Positions 1-6,721 of a stretch of 61,685 bases of DNA are shown here, in pieces. Position numbers and translations under genes: made by a program. This DNA comes from Actinomadura formosensis NBRC 14204 (GTDB taxonomy: Bacteria; Actinomycetota; Actinomycetes; Streptosporangiales; Streptosporangiaceae), in NCBI RefSeq assembly GCF_001552155.1, contig NZ_BCQQ01000028.1, positions 1-61,685 on the forward strand, read 5' to 3'. The notes beneath the pieces were generated by a model that did no database searches, was not told the DNA's origin, and saw only the letters and a program-made list of their open reading frames with translations. Position 1 is the first letter of the stretch. Each line of letters begins with the position of its first letter.

Positions 1-151
1 GGCCGAGCCGCTGCTCCTCCAGGTCGCGGCGGCGGGCCGCGTCGAGCGCGGACATCCGGGCGGCGAGGCCGGGACGGGCCGGGAACAGCGCCCGGACCAG
101 CACGTACAGGCCGAGGCCGACGGCGGCACCGGCGAGCATCGCGGCGTTCAC
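1..151 (-). CDS. Type II secretion system F family protein (TadC-like), 5' part only
   Basis: This is the N-terminal 50 codons of a gene that runs off the left edge. It starts at GTG 151-149, which overlaps the stop of the preceding gene in a GTGA. The visible protein begins with a hydrophobic segment (about residues 3-24, AAMLAGAAVGLGLYVLV) followed by a basic, Arg-rich cytoplasmic stretch. That is the usual start of Tad-type inner-membrane platform proteins. TadC homologues follow TadB in Tad/Flp operons and form the inner-membrane base of the pilus machine. The assignment rests mainly on operon position, because the conserved GSPII_F core lies outside the window. Confidence 0.7.
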   Translation of the reverse strand, partial: MNAAMLAGAAVGLGLYVLVRALFPARPGLAARMSALDAARRRDLEEQRLG

Positions 152-1140
152 GACGCGCCACCCCCTCCGGCGTCCATGGTGTGGCGGCCGCGCAGCGGAA
201 GCTCCTGCGGGCCCTGCTCGCGGGCCGCGGGGTCCTGCCAGCCCGCGACCGTGCTCGGCACCTCGCCGGGGACGCCCGGCTCGGCGGGCTTGCGGGGCTC
301 GCTGAGGAACCGGCCCGGCAGCTCGTACCGCGCCAGCCGCCGCAGCCACAGGAACGCCGCCCCGTACAGGGCGACGACGACGCAAAGGACGAGCTGCCCG
401 AGGAAGTCGTCGTACGGCTCGACGTAGGAGTGGTTGAACACGGCGAGGGCGAGGGCCGTCCCGACGGAGACGGCGACGACGATGCGGACGCTGCGCCGGG
501 TGGCGCGCCGGTCGGCCTCGACGCGGCGCCGCATGTCCAGTTCGGCGCGGGCGGAGGTCGCGAGCGCGCCCAGCATGTCGCGCAGGCCGGGCCCGCGCAG
601 CTTGGCGTTCAGGATCAGCGCGGCGACCACCAGGTCGGCGGACGGGTCGTCGAGGTCGTCGGCGAACCGGCGCAGCGCCTCCGGCATCGGGACGCGGGTG
701 TGCAGCCGGTCGACCAGATCGCGCAGCGGCCGCTGCAGCGCGGGCGCGGCGGCGCGCTGCGAGGCGGGGATGGCCTGTTCGAGGCCGACCGCGCCGGCGA
801 TCGTGTCGCGCAGCGACTCGGTCCAGCCGGCGAGGCCCTCCAGCCGCGCCATGCCCCGGCGTTCCTCGGCGGCGCCGCCCGCCAGGCCGTTCCAGGCGAG
901 GACGAGCGCGCCGGTGCCGGCGGCGGCGATCGGCCAGCGCGTCATGACCAGGACGGCGACGCCGACGATGACGGCGACGGCGGTGCGGGTGGTGAGGGTG
1001 CGCACGAGGTCCTCGCGGCTGCGTCCCCGGGCGGGCCGCGCGCGGGCCGGCAGCCCGCGCAGCGCGACGACCAGCAGCGCGATCCCGCCGCCGGCCGCGG
1101 CGCCCGCGATGACGGCGAGCAGGACGTCCGCTGCGTACAT
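148..1140 (-). CDS. Type II secretion system F family protein (TadB-like)
   Basis: An integral membrane platform protein of the Tad/Flp pilus apparatus, which links the TadA motor to pilus assembly. It is 330 aa from ATG 1140, which has GGGGGAGA just upstream; an in-frame GTG at 1167 lacks a ribosome binding site and would overlap tadA. The N-terminus has one hydrophobic helix (MYAADVLLAVIAGAAAGGG), then a helical pair near residues 55-85. The GSPII_F domain follows, with the amphipathic region around GLRDMLGALATSARAELDMR, and two helices near residues 220-270 close it. The C-terminal tail is Pro/Gly-rich. It sits 16 nt after tadA and shares GTGA with tadC. Confidence 0.85.
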   Translation of the reverse strand: MYAADVLLAVIAGAAAGGGIALLVVALRGLPARARPARGRSREDLVRTLTTRTAVAVIVGVAVLVMTRWPIAAAGTGALVLAWNGLAGGAAEERRGMARLEGLAGWTESLRDTIAGAVGLEQAIPASQRAAAPALQRPLRDLVDRLHTRVPMPEALRRFADDLDDPSADLVVAALILNAKLRGPGLRDMLGALATSARAELDMRRRVEADRRATRRSVRIVVAVSVGTALALAVFNHSYVEPYDDFLGQLVLCVVVALYGAAFLWLRRLARYELPGRFLSEPRKPAEPGVPGEVPSTVAGWQDPAAREQGPQELPLRGRHTMDAGGGGAS

Positions 1141-1156
1141 CACCCGTCTCCCCCGC

Positions 1157-2458
1157 TCACCAGGCACCTGCGGCGGACGGGTCGTAGCCGTGCTCGGCCA
1201 GCTCGGCGGCGCACGCGATCGGCGCGGCCGGGACGGCGGCCCCGCCGGGAGCGAGCGCGAACACCTCCGACGACAGCACCCGCCCGTCCACGCCCGTGAC
1301 CTCCCGGACGCTGGACACGAACCGGCGCAGCCGGCCCCCGGAGGCGTAGTCGTTGCGCTTCTCGATGAACACGACGAAGTCGATCGCGCCCGCGATCAGC
1401 ATGTGCGTCGCCTCGACCGGCAGCCGCTCCTGCGACTGGATCGCGTACGTGGCGACGCGGTTGAAGACCTCCACCGACGAGTTCGCGTGGATCGTGGACA
1501 GCGACCCGTCGTTGCCCTGCGTCATCGCGTTCAGCATCGTGACGATCTCGTCGCCGAGCACCTCGCCGACGATCACCCGGGACGGGTTCATGCGCAGCGA
1601 CCGGCGGACCAGCTCCGCCATCGAGATCGCGCCCTGCCCCTCGGAGTTCGGCAGCCGCTGCTCGAACGCCACGCAGTTCGGGTGCAGCTCGGGGAACGCG
1701 TCCAGGCCGAGTTCGAGGGCGCGTTCGACGGTGATGAGCCGCTCGTTCGACGGGATCTCGTTGGCGACCGCGCGCAGCAGCGTCGTCTTCCCCGCGTTCG
1801 TCGCGCCCGCGATCATGATGTTCTTGCGGGCGCGCACGGCGGCGCGGAAGAACCGCGCGAGTTCCTGGCTGAACGTCCCGTTGCCGACCAGGTCGGCGAG
1901 GAACACCTTGCCGAGCCGGGCGCGCCGGATCGACAGCGCGGGGCGGACCGTCACGTCCATCACGGCCGACAGCCGCGACCCGTCCGGCAGGCGCAGGTCG
2001 AGCTGCGGGTTCGCGGTGTCGAACGGACGCGACGACAGCCCGCTGTAGGCGGCGAGGATCTGGATCAGCTCGACCAGCTCCTCGTCGCTCTCGGCGACCG
2101 GCTCGCCCATCTCCTCGCGTCCGTCGGCGTACCCGATGAACACGCGGTCGCAGCCGTTGATGTCGATGTTCTCGATCTCGGGGTCTTCGAGCAGCGGCTG
2201 GAGCCGGCCGACGCCGAACAGCGCCGCGTGCACCCCGGCGGCGAGCGCCTCCTCCTCTTCGGCGTTCGGCGGGCGGCGCCCGGAGGTGATCTCGCCGCGG
2301 GCGAACTCCTCCAGCACCTGGCCGATGATCGCGCGGGCGAACTGCCGCTCGTCCTCCCCGGACATCGGCGGCAGCCCGCTCGCCGCGTCCAGCCGGCGCT
2401 GCTGCGCCAGCCGGTCGCCGACCTCCTGGCGGAGGCGTTTGACGAGCCCGTGGTCCAT
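1157..2458 (-). CDS. tadA: TadA/CpaF family secretion ATPase
   Basis: The hexameric ATPase that powers Tad/Flp pilus assembly at the cytoplasmic face of the membrane (433 aa). It has an N-terminal helical domain (residues 1-130), a PAS-like region with the LDLRLPDGSRLSAV stretch, and a RecA core. The Walker A is GATNAGKTT (218-226), the Walker B/Asp-box region contains VIVGEVLGDE, and a His box follows as STIHANSS. These are the diagnostic motifs of the CpaF/TadA branch of GSPII_E ATPases. The gene starts 1 nt after the CpaE-like gene and is followed by tadB and tadC, so expression is polycistronic. Length and motifs are complete and no defects are visible. Confidence 0.95.
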   Translation of the reverse strand: MDHGLVKRLRQEVGDRLAQQRRLDAASGLPPMSGEDERQFARAIIGQVLEEFARGEITSGRRPPNAEEEEALAAGVHAALFGVGRLQPLLEDPEIENIDINGCDRVFIGYADGREEMGEPVAESDEELVELIQILAAYSGLSSRPFDTANPQLDLRLPDGSRLSAVMDVTVRPALSIRRARLGKVFLADLVGNGTFSQELARFFRAAVRARKNIMIAGATNAGKTTLLRAVANEIPSNERLITVERALELGLDAFPELHPNCVAFEQRLPNSEGQGAISMAELVRRSLRMNPSRVIVGEVLGDEIVTMLNAMTQGNDGSLSTIHANSSVEVFNRVATYAIQSQERLPVEATHMLIAGAIDFVVFIEKRNDYASGGRLRRFVSSVREVTGVDGRVLSSEVFALAPGGAAVPAAPIACAAELAEHGYDPSAAGAW

Positions 2459-2459
2459 C

Positions 2460-3341
2460 TCAGCGCCTCCCCTCCTCGCCGGCCGGCACCCGCGCGGGCG
2501 GGACGTCCGGCGCGGCGGGTTCCCGCGGCGCGTCCGGCACCGCCGGGAGCCGCCCGGTGAGGTCGGCGGCGACCTCGCGCGCCGACCGGATGAGCAGCGA
2601 GCGGTCCAGCCGGCCGCCCCACCGCCCGGACAGCAGTTCGGCGCCCTTCGGGTCGAGCGCCAGGCCGCCGAGGACGCTCACCCCGGGCTGCGGCGGCCCC
2701 TGTGCCGGGTCGGGCGCCTGGCCCCGGTTCCGCGCGATGATGCGGTCGACCTCGGCGATCGAGCCGCGGAAGTCGCGCGGATCGGCGAGCACCAGCACCC
2801 CGACCGGCGGGCCGCCGCGCAGTTCCTCGGTCAGTGCGGCGACGCGTTCTCGCAGGTGGGCGACCTGTTCGAGGGTGGCGCGGGTGAGCAGGACGACCAG
2901 GTCGGCCTCCCGCATCAGCTCGATCAGCGGCGTCCCCGCGCCGAGCCGTCCGCAGTCGGCGATCACGTCCACCGGGGCGAGGCCCGCGAACGCCCGGCCG
3001 AGCGGCCCCCACAGCCAGGTCATCGCCTGCGCCTGCTCGGCGTTGGTGATCCCGACGAGGACGTCGAGGCCGCCGACGAGCCGCTGGCAGTGCTCGGCGA
3101 TCTGGTCGGGGCGCAGGCCGCGGCGGGCCGTCGCGGCGAGGCTGAGCAGCCCGCGGGACGGGTTGAGCGTCCCGCCGCGCCCGTCGCCCTCCGCGGCGGC
3201 GGGCAGCCGGTACACGAGGTCACCGCCCGCCTGGTCGCACTCGGCGACCAGCACGGGACGCGGCCACACGGCGCCGAGCGCCACCGCCGCGGTCGTCACG
3301 CCCGGCGCCCCCTTGTCGGCCGCGAGCGCGATGAGGGCCAC
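2460..3341 (-). CDS. CpaE/MinD-like P-loop protein with degenerate Walker A
   Basis: A 293-aa ParA/MinD-superfamily protein in the position of CpaE, the factor that localises Tad pilus machinery. The N-terminus MALIALAADKGAPGVTT keeps the first lysine (K10) of the deviant Walker A but has Val where the phosphate-binding lysine of GKT should be (APGVTT). ATP hydrolysis is therefore doubtful. Downstream are the switch-like DQAGGDLVYR and a DVIADCGR stretch equivalent to the Walker B of MinD-like proteins. The GTG start is 2 nt after the cpaB-like stop and the stop is 1 nt before tadA. It could be called a septum-site/CpaE-like protein; the family is clear, the activity is not. Confidence 0.75.
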   Translation of the reverse strand: MALIALAADKGAPGVTTAAVALGAVWPRPVLVAECDQAGGDLVYRLPAAAEGDGRGGTLNPSRGLLSLAATARRGLRPDQIAEHCQRLVGGLDVLVGITNAEQAQAMTWLWGPLGRAFAGLAPVDVIADCGRLGAGTPLIELMREADLVVLLTRATLEQVAHLRERVAALTEELRGGPPVGVLVLADPRDFRGSIAEVDRIIARNRGQAPDPAQGPPQPGVSVLGGLALDPKGAELLSGRWGGRLDRSLLIRSAREVAADLTGRLPAVPDAPREPAAPDVPPARVPAGEEGRR

Positions 3342-3343
3342 CG

Positions 3344-4210
3344 TCAGTCACCGCCCGCGCCCGAACCGTGCGTGCCGCCCGTTCCCCGGGTGCCGCCGGG
3401 GACGGGCTCGACGCCGCCGGGCCGCCGGCCGCCGGTCTGCTGCGGGTTCACGGGCGGCGCGGACACCTTCGTCCCGTCCGGGATCAGCGCGACCGCGACC
3501 GCCCCGGCCGAGGCCGCCTGCGTCACCTGCGCCGCGTCCGCCGGGAGGACGGCGACGTCCATGCTGGTCTGGTCGGAGCGCAGCCGGGTCGGGCCGCCGC
3601 CGTCCCCGCCGCCGGAGCTCATCACGATGGCGTCCTGGGCGAGGACGGTCCCGGCGCGCGGGCCGCCGTTCTGCCCGCCGCCGACCGCGTAGAGGATGAC
3701 GTGCTGCCCCCTGGCCAGGGCGCCGGACGGCGTCTGGCCGGGTTTGAGCGCGAGCCCGACGATGACGCGCCCGCTCTCCGGGGCGTCCGACGAGCTGATC
3801 ATGGAGTTGGTCAGCAGCGCGCCCCGCACCAGCCGGACGGCCGCGACGTGCCGGGTCACCTTCGCCCGCTCCGACCAGCGGAGGTACTCGATTCCGGTGT
3901 CACCGATCTGCACCTCCTCCAGGGCGCTCGCCGGGATCTGCTGCCCGGCCGCGACCGGCTGCGCGATGCGGATCGCCGACACCCGCTCGCCGCTCGCCAT
4001 CACCAGGTAGGCGCTGGCGAGGGCGCCGCCGAGGATGAGCAGCACCGCGAGCGCCGCCAGCGCGGGCTTGCGTTCGCGAGGGGAGGTGGGAAGCCGCTGC
4101 CCACCGGAGGTGCCGAGCCCCGACCGGCCGAGCCCCGCCGTCCCGCCGGAGGAGCCCGCCCCACCACCGCCGGAGATGGTCGACTGGTTGGACTTCATCG
4201 CGCTGCCCAC
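3344..4210 (-). CDS. SAF-domain protein, CpaB/RcpC-like Flp pilus assembly protein
   Basis: A 288-aa protein, first in the Tad operon. Residues 1-45 are a Gly/Ser-rich cytoplasmic leader, followed by one transmembrane helix (PALAALAVLLILGGALASAYL, about 47-67). The SAF domain then begins with SAIRIAQPVAAGQQIPASAL, the typical entry motif of CpaB/RcpC, which act at the periplasmic/cell-wall side in pilus assembly. A Pro/Gly-rich tail ends the protein. The GTG at 4210 has GGAAGGAG close upstream (short spacing); an ATG at 4198 (MKSNQS) is a reasonable alternative. The stop lies 2 nt before the CpaE-like gene. Confidence 0.8.
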   Translation of the reverse strand: MGSAMKSNQSTISGGGGAGSSGGTAGLGRSGLGTSGGQRLPTSPRERKPALAALAVLLILGGALASAYLVMASGERVSAIRIAQPVAAGQQIPASALEEVQIGDTGIEYLRWSERAKVTRHVAAVRLVRGALLTNSMISSSDAPESGRVIVGLALKPGQTPSGALARGQHVILYAVGGGQNGGPRAGTVLAQDAIVMSSGGGDGGGPTRLRSDQTSMDVAVLPADAAQVTQAASAGAVAVALIPDGTKVSAPPVNPQQTGGRRPGGVEPVPGGTRGTGGTHGSGAGGD

Positions 4211-4438
4211 GCGCTCCTTCCCGCCCTCCCGCGGACCTCGTCCTGCGAGATTCCCACGTCACCGAGCGTTCCATGCTTGCGGGGGCGGCAAGGTCCCGTC
4301 AATGGATTCGGTGAGGTGTAGCCGTTCCGTATCCGGGCGCACCTCGTTGACCTGGGAATTCGCCGACCACTTGGCTACTGACCACAAGTCACTTCTGTCA
4401 CTGACCACATGCTGGACGCGTCCGGAGGCCCCGCGCGG
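4211..4438. promoter_or_regulatory. Intergenic upstream region of the Tad operon with GACCAC direct repeats
   Basis: This 228-bp gap holds the only room for the Tad operon promoter. It contains three GACCAC copies on the plus strand (GTGGTC in the direction of transcription) at 4365, 4380 and 4403, two of them inside the longer ACTGACCACA. They are spaced 15 and 23 bp apart. That looks like a repeated activator or repressor half-site, but no family can be named. No clear -10/-35 pair is visible. Confidence 0.35.
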
Positions 4439-5140
4439 TCACGGCTTCAGGCCGACGAGGTGGCCGAGCAGCGTCATCGTGTGGTCGAAGTAGGCGGCCC
4501 TCTCCTCGATCACGTTGTTGAATTGCCCGAACAATTCGAAGCTGACCGTCCCGTACAAACCGGCCCATGCTGTGAAGGCTCGGACAATCACGTCATCGGG
4601 GATGTCCATGGGGAGCGCGGCGCGCGCGCGGGCCAAGTCCTCGGCAAGTGAAGGCGGCGCCGGAGGGCACGGGCCGACAGGGTCGAGCGCACCGGCCTGG
4701 TACGCCTCGGTGACGATCCGCGTGAAGACGACCGTGTCGCGTACGGCGGCGGGGACGGTGTCCTGTGGCGCCTTGTAGCCGGGGACGGGCGAACCGTAGA
4801 GCAGCGCGTACTCGTGCGGATGCTCCAGCGCCCACCCGCGGACGGCCCTGCACACGGCGAGCCACCGTCCGGCGAAGTCGCCGGACGGTGCGTTCGCGTC
4901 GGCCCGCTCGACGGCCTCCCCGACGGCGTTGTACCCGTCGATGATCAGCGCGGTGAGCAGGTCGTCGCGGCTCGGGAAGTACCGGTAGATCGCCGACGAC
5001 ACCATGCCCATCTCGCGGGCGACCGCGCGCAGCGACAGCCCCGCCGCGCCCTCGGTGGCCAGTTGCCGCCGCGCGATCTCGGTGATCTCCCGGATCAACT
5101 CCGCCCGTACCCGTTCCCGTGCCGTACGACCAGCGCTCAT
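4439..5140 (-). CDS. TetR/AcrR family transcriptional regulator (WHG-type C-terminal domain)
   Basis: A 233-aa dimeric repressor. Residues 15-65 form the TetR helix-turn-helix (EITEIARRQLATEGAAGLSL, then AVAREMGMVSSAIYRYFPSR). The C-terminal ligand-binding half carries WALEHPHEYALLYGSPVPGY, characteristic of the WHG subgroup. It is divergent from the SRPBCC and epimerase-like genes. The start lacks a Shine-Dalgarno sequence. Instead TAAGCT (5152-5147, minus strand) lies exactly 6 nt before ATG 5140, so the mRNA is probably leaderless. Two palindromes in the intergenic region suggest the protein controls itself and the divergent pair. The ligand is unknown. Confidence 0.92.
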   Translation of the reverse strand: MSAGRTARERVRAELIREITEIARRQLATEGAAGLSLRAVAREMGMVSSAIYRYFPSRDDLLTALIIDGYNAVGEAVERADANAPSGDFAGRWLAVCRAVRGWALEHPHEYALLYGSPVPGYKAPQDTVPAAVRDTVVFTRIVTEAYQAGALDPVGPCPPAPPSLAEDLARARAALPMDIPDDVIVRAFTAWAGLYGTVSFELFGQFNNVIEERAAYFDHTMTLLGHLVGLKP

Positions 5141-5173
5141 GGTGCGAGCTTAACAGAGCATCGCACCGAAGCG

Positions 5174-5186
5174 AGAGCACTGCTCT
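5174..5186. promoter_or_regulatory. Palindromic operator 1 (AGAGCA-C-TGCTCT)
   Basis: A perfect 13-bp dyad, AGAGCACTGCTCT, centred at 5180. It abuts the -35 hexamer of the rightward promoter and lies where the -35 of the leaderless tetR promoter is expected. Its sequence matches operator 2 apart from the central base, so both are likely sites for the adjacent TetR protein. Additional half-sites AGAGCA (5155-5160) and TGCTCT (5196-5201) lie nearby. Confidence 0.7.
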
Positions 5187-5214
5187 TGACAACAGTGCTC
5201 TCCAGAGAGAGCAT
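5186..5214 (+). promoter_or_regulatory. Promoter for SRPBCC/epimerase genes
   Basis: A consensus -35 TTGACA (5186-5191) is followed by a 17-bp spacer and a weak -10 GAGCAT (5209-5214). It is wedged between the two palindromes: operator 1 touches the -35 and operator 2 covers the -10. Repression by steric block is the natural reading. The predicted transcript starts near 5221, giving about a 32-nt leader with AAGGAG. Confidence 0.55.
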
Positions 5215-5221
5215 TGCTCTC
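5207..5221. promoter_or_regulatory. Palindromic operator 2 (GAGAGCA-T-TGCTCTC)
   Basis: A perfect 15-bp dyad, GAGAGCATTGCTCTC, centred at 5214. It is 34 bp (about three helical turns) from operator 1, so two repressor dimers could bind the same DNA face. It overlaps the -10 region of the rightward promoter. Confidence 0.7.
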
Positions 5222-5252
5222 GTAACGGAGCACTGAAACGAAGGAGCCGCTC

Positions 5253-5723
5253 ATGCCGAGCCCGGCGATCCTGCACGACGAGTACGCGCTGCGCGGGCGC
5301 ATCGACGAGTCCGCGCCCGTGACCAGCACGTCCAGCGTCCTGATCGACGCGCCCGCCGCGCGGGTCTGGGACGTCCTCGCCGACCTGCGCGGCTGGGAGA
5401 CCTGGGCGCCCGGCTTCCGGCTGCGGGCGCTGGAAGCGGTCGAACCGGGCCGCGAGTTCCGGTGGGCCCAGAACGGCACGCCGCTGCGCTCCCGGTTCGC
5501 CGTGGTCGACCCCGGCCGCGAGCTGAGCTGGACGGGCGCCTTCCTCGCCCTCTACCGGGCCGTGGACCGCATGACGCTGGCCCCGCAGGAGGGGCGCACC
5601 CGCGTCACCCTGCAGGAGTCGCTGGACGGCCCGCTCGTGCGCATCCTGTTCGGGGAGCGGCGGCTGCGCGCCGCCCACCAGATCCGGCTCGCCGCCCTGA
5701 AATCCCACATCGAGACCCGCTGA
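5253..5723 (+). CDS. SRPBCC family protein (polyketide cyclase/START-like fold)
   Basis: A 156-aa small-ligand-binding protein of the SRPBCC (Bet v1-like) superfamily. Visible features are the opening strand TSTSSVLIDAPAARVWDVLADL, in which a hydrophobic strand leads to the helix that clamps the cavity, then LRGWETWAPGFRLR, and a long C-terminal helix (RRLRAAHQIRLAALKSHIE). The start ATG has AAGGAG at 6-nt spacing. It lies 19 nt upstream of the epimerase-like gene and is probably co-transcribed. The ligand or reaction cannot be inferred. The TetR-controlled context hints at a detoxification or lipid/aromatic-metabolite role. Confidence 0.85.
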   Translation: MPSPAILHDEYALRGRIDESAPVTSTSSVLIDAPAARVWDVLADLRGWETWAPGFRLRALEAVEPGREFRWAQNGTPLRSRFAVVDPGRELSWTGAFLALYRAVDRMTLAPQEGRTRVTLQESLDGPLVRILFGERRLRAAHQIRLAALKSHIETR

Positions 5724-5742
5724 CGGCAGAAGGAGAGACACC

Positions 5743-6684
5743 ATGGGCAAGCATGTGATCGTCGGAGCGGGACAGGCCGGCGGCCACCTGGCCGAGCGGC
5801 TGGCCGGGCAGGGGCACGACGTCGTGGTCGTGACGCGCTCCGGCTCCGGGCCCGAGGGCGTCGAGCGGGTCGCCGCCGACGTCACCGACCGGGCCCGGCT
5901 CACCCGGATCGCGCAGGGCGCCGACGCCCTCTACAACTGCGTCAACCCGAAGTACCACCGCTGGGCGCAGGACTGGCCGCCGATGGCGGCGTCCTTCCTG
6001 GGCGCCGCCGAGGAGACGGGCACCGTCCTGGTGATGCTGGGCAACCTCTACGGGTACGGGCCGGTGGACGGGCCGATGACCGAGGACCTGCCGCTCGCCG
6101 CGACCGGCACCAAGGGACGGGTGCGGGCGAAGATGTGGGAGGACGCGCTGGCCGCGCACAAGGCGGGGCGCATCCGGGCCACCGAGCTGCGGGGCTCCGA
6201 CTACTACGGGCCCCACAGCACCGACCAGTCCTACATCGGCCAGACGCGGTTCGTGAAGCCGCTGCTCGCGGGCAAGCGGGTGTCGTACCTCAGCGACCCG
6301 TCCGTCCCGCACGCCTGGACGTACCTGCCGGACGTCGCCGAGGCGCTCGCCATCGCGGGGACGGACGAGCGCGCCTGGGGGCGCCCGTGGCACATCCCGA
6401 CGGGCCCGGCCGTGTCCGCGCTGGAGGTCGCGGAGCGGCTGTGCGAGATCGCCGGGGCGCCGAAGCCGCGCCTCTACGAGGTGCCGTACCCCGTCGTCCA
6501 CGCGGCCGGGTGGTTCTTGCCGATGGCGAAAGAACTGCGGGAGACCCGCTACCAGTTCGACAAGCCGTTCATCCTGGACTCTTCCGCGTTCGAATCCACG
6601 TTCGGGATGGCGCCGACACCGCTGGACGACGCGCTGCGGACCATCGTCGCCGCCTCGCGGAAGTCGGAGGGTAGTGGTAATTAA
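5743..6684 (+). CDS. NAD-dependent epimerase/dehydratase family protein (atypical extended SDR)
   Basis: A 313-aa Rossmann-fold protein. The N-terminus KHVIVGAGQAGGHLAERLAG matches the GxGxxGxxxA nucleotide-binding motif of atypical extended SDRs rather than the classic TGxxGxxG. The middle contains VMLGNLYGYGPVDGPMTED and ELRGSDYYGPHS, equivalent to the active-site and substrate loops of NAD-dependent epimerases, but no clean YxxxK is obvious. The ribosome binding site is AAGGAGAG before ATG 5743. It follows the SRPBCC gene and is presumably under the same TetR operators. The substrate is unknown; an NmrA- or YbjT-like redox sensor is an alternative. Confidence 0.8.
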   Translation: MGKHVIVGAGQAGGHLAERLAGQGHDVVVVTRSGSGPEGVERVAADVTDRARLTRIAQGADALYNCVNPKYHRWAQDWPPMAASFLGAAEETGTVLVMLGNLYGYGPVDGPMTEDLPLAATGTKGRVRAKMWEDALAAHKAGRIRATELRGSDYYGPHSTDQSYIGQTRFVKPLLAGKRVSYLSDPSVPHAWTYLPDVAEALAIAGTDERAWGRPWHIPTGPAVSALEVAERLCEIAGAPKPRLYEVPYPVVHAAGWFLPMAKELRETRYQFDKPFILDSSAFESTFGMAPTPLDDALRTIVAASRKSEGSGN

Positions 6685-6721
6685 GCTGAACGCGCTCGCC
6701 CGGAGGACGTCGGAGGCTCGG

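Noticed and set aside
181..2560. Long plus-strand open frames across the Tad genes
   Set aside because: Shadows of TadB and TadA, whose motifs are on the minus strand.
4439..6684. Biosynthetic gene cluster core
   Set aside because: TetR, SRPBCC and an epimerase-like gene alone do not make a pathway; no synthase or scaffold enzyme is nearby.
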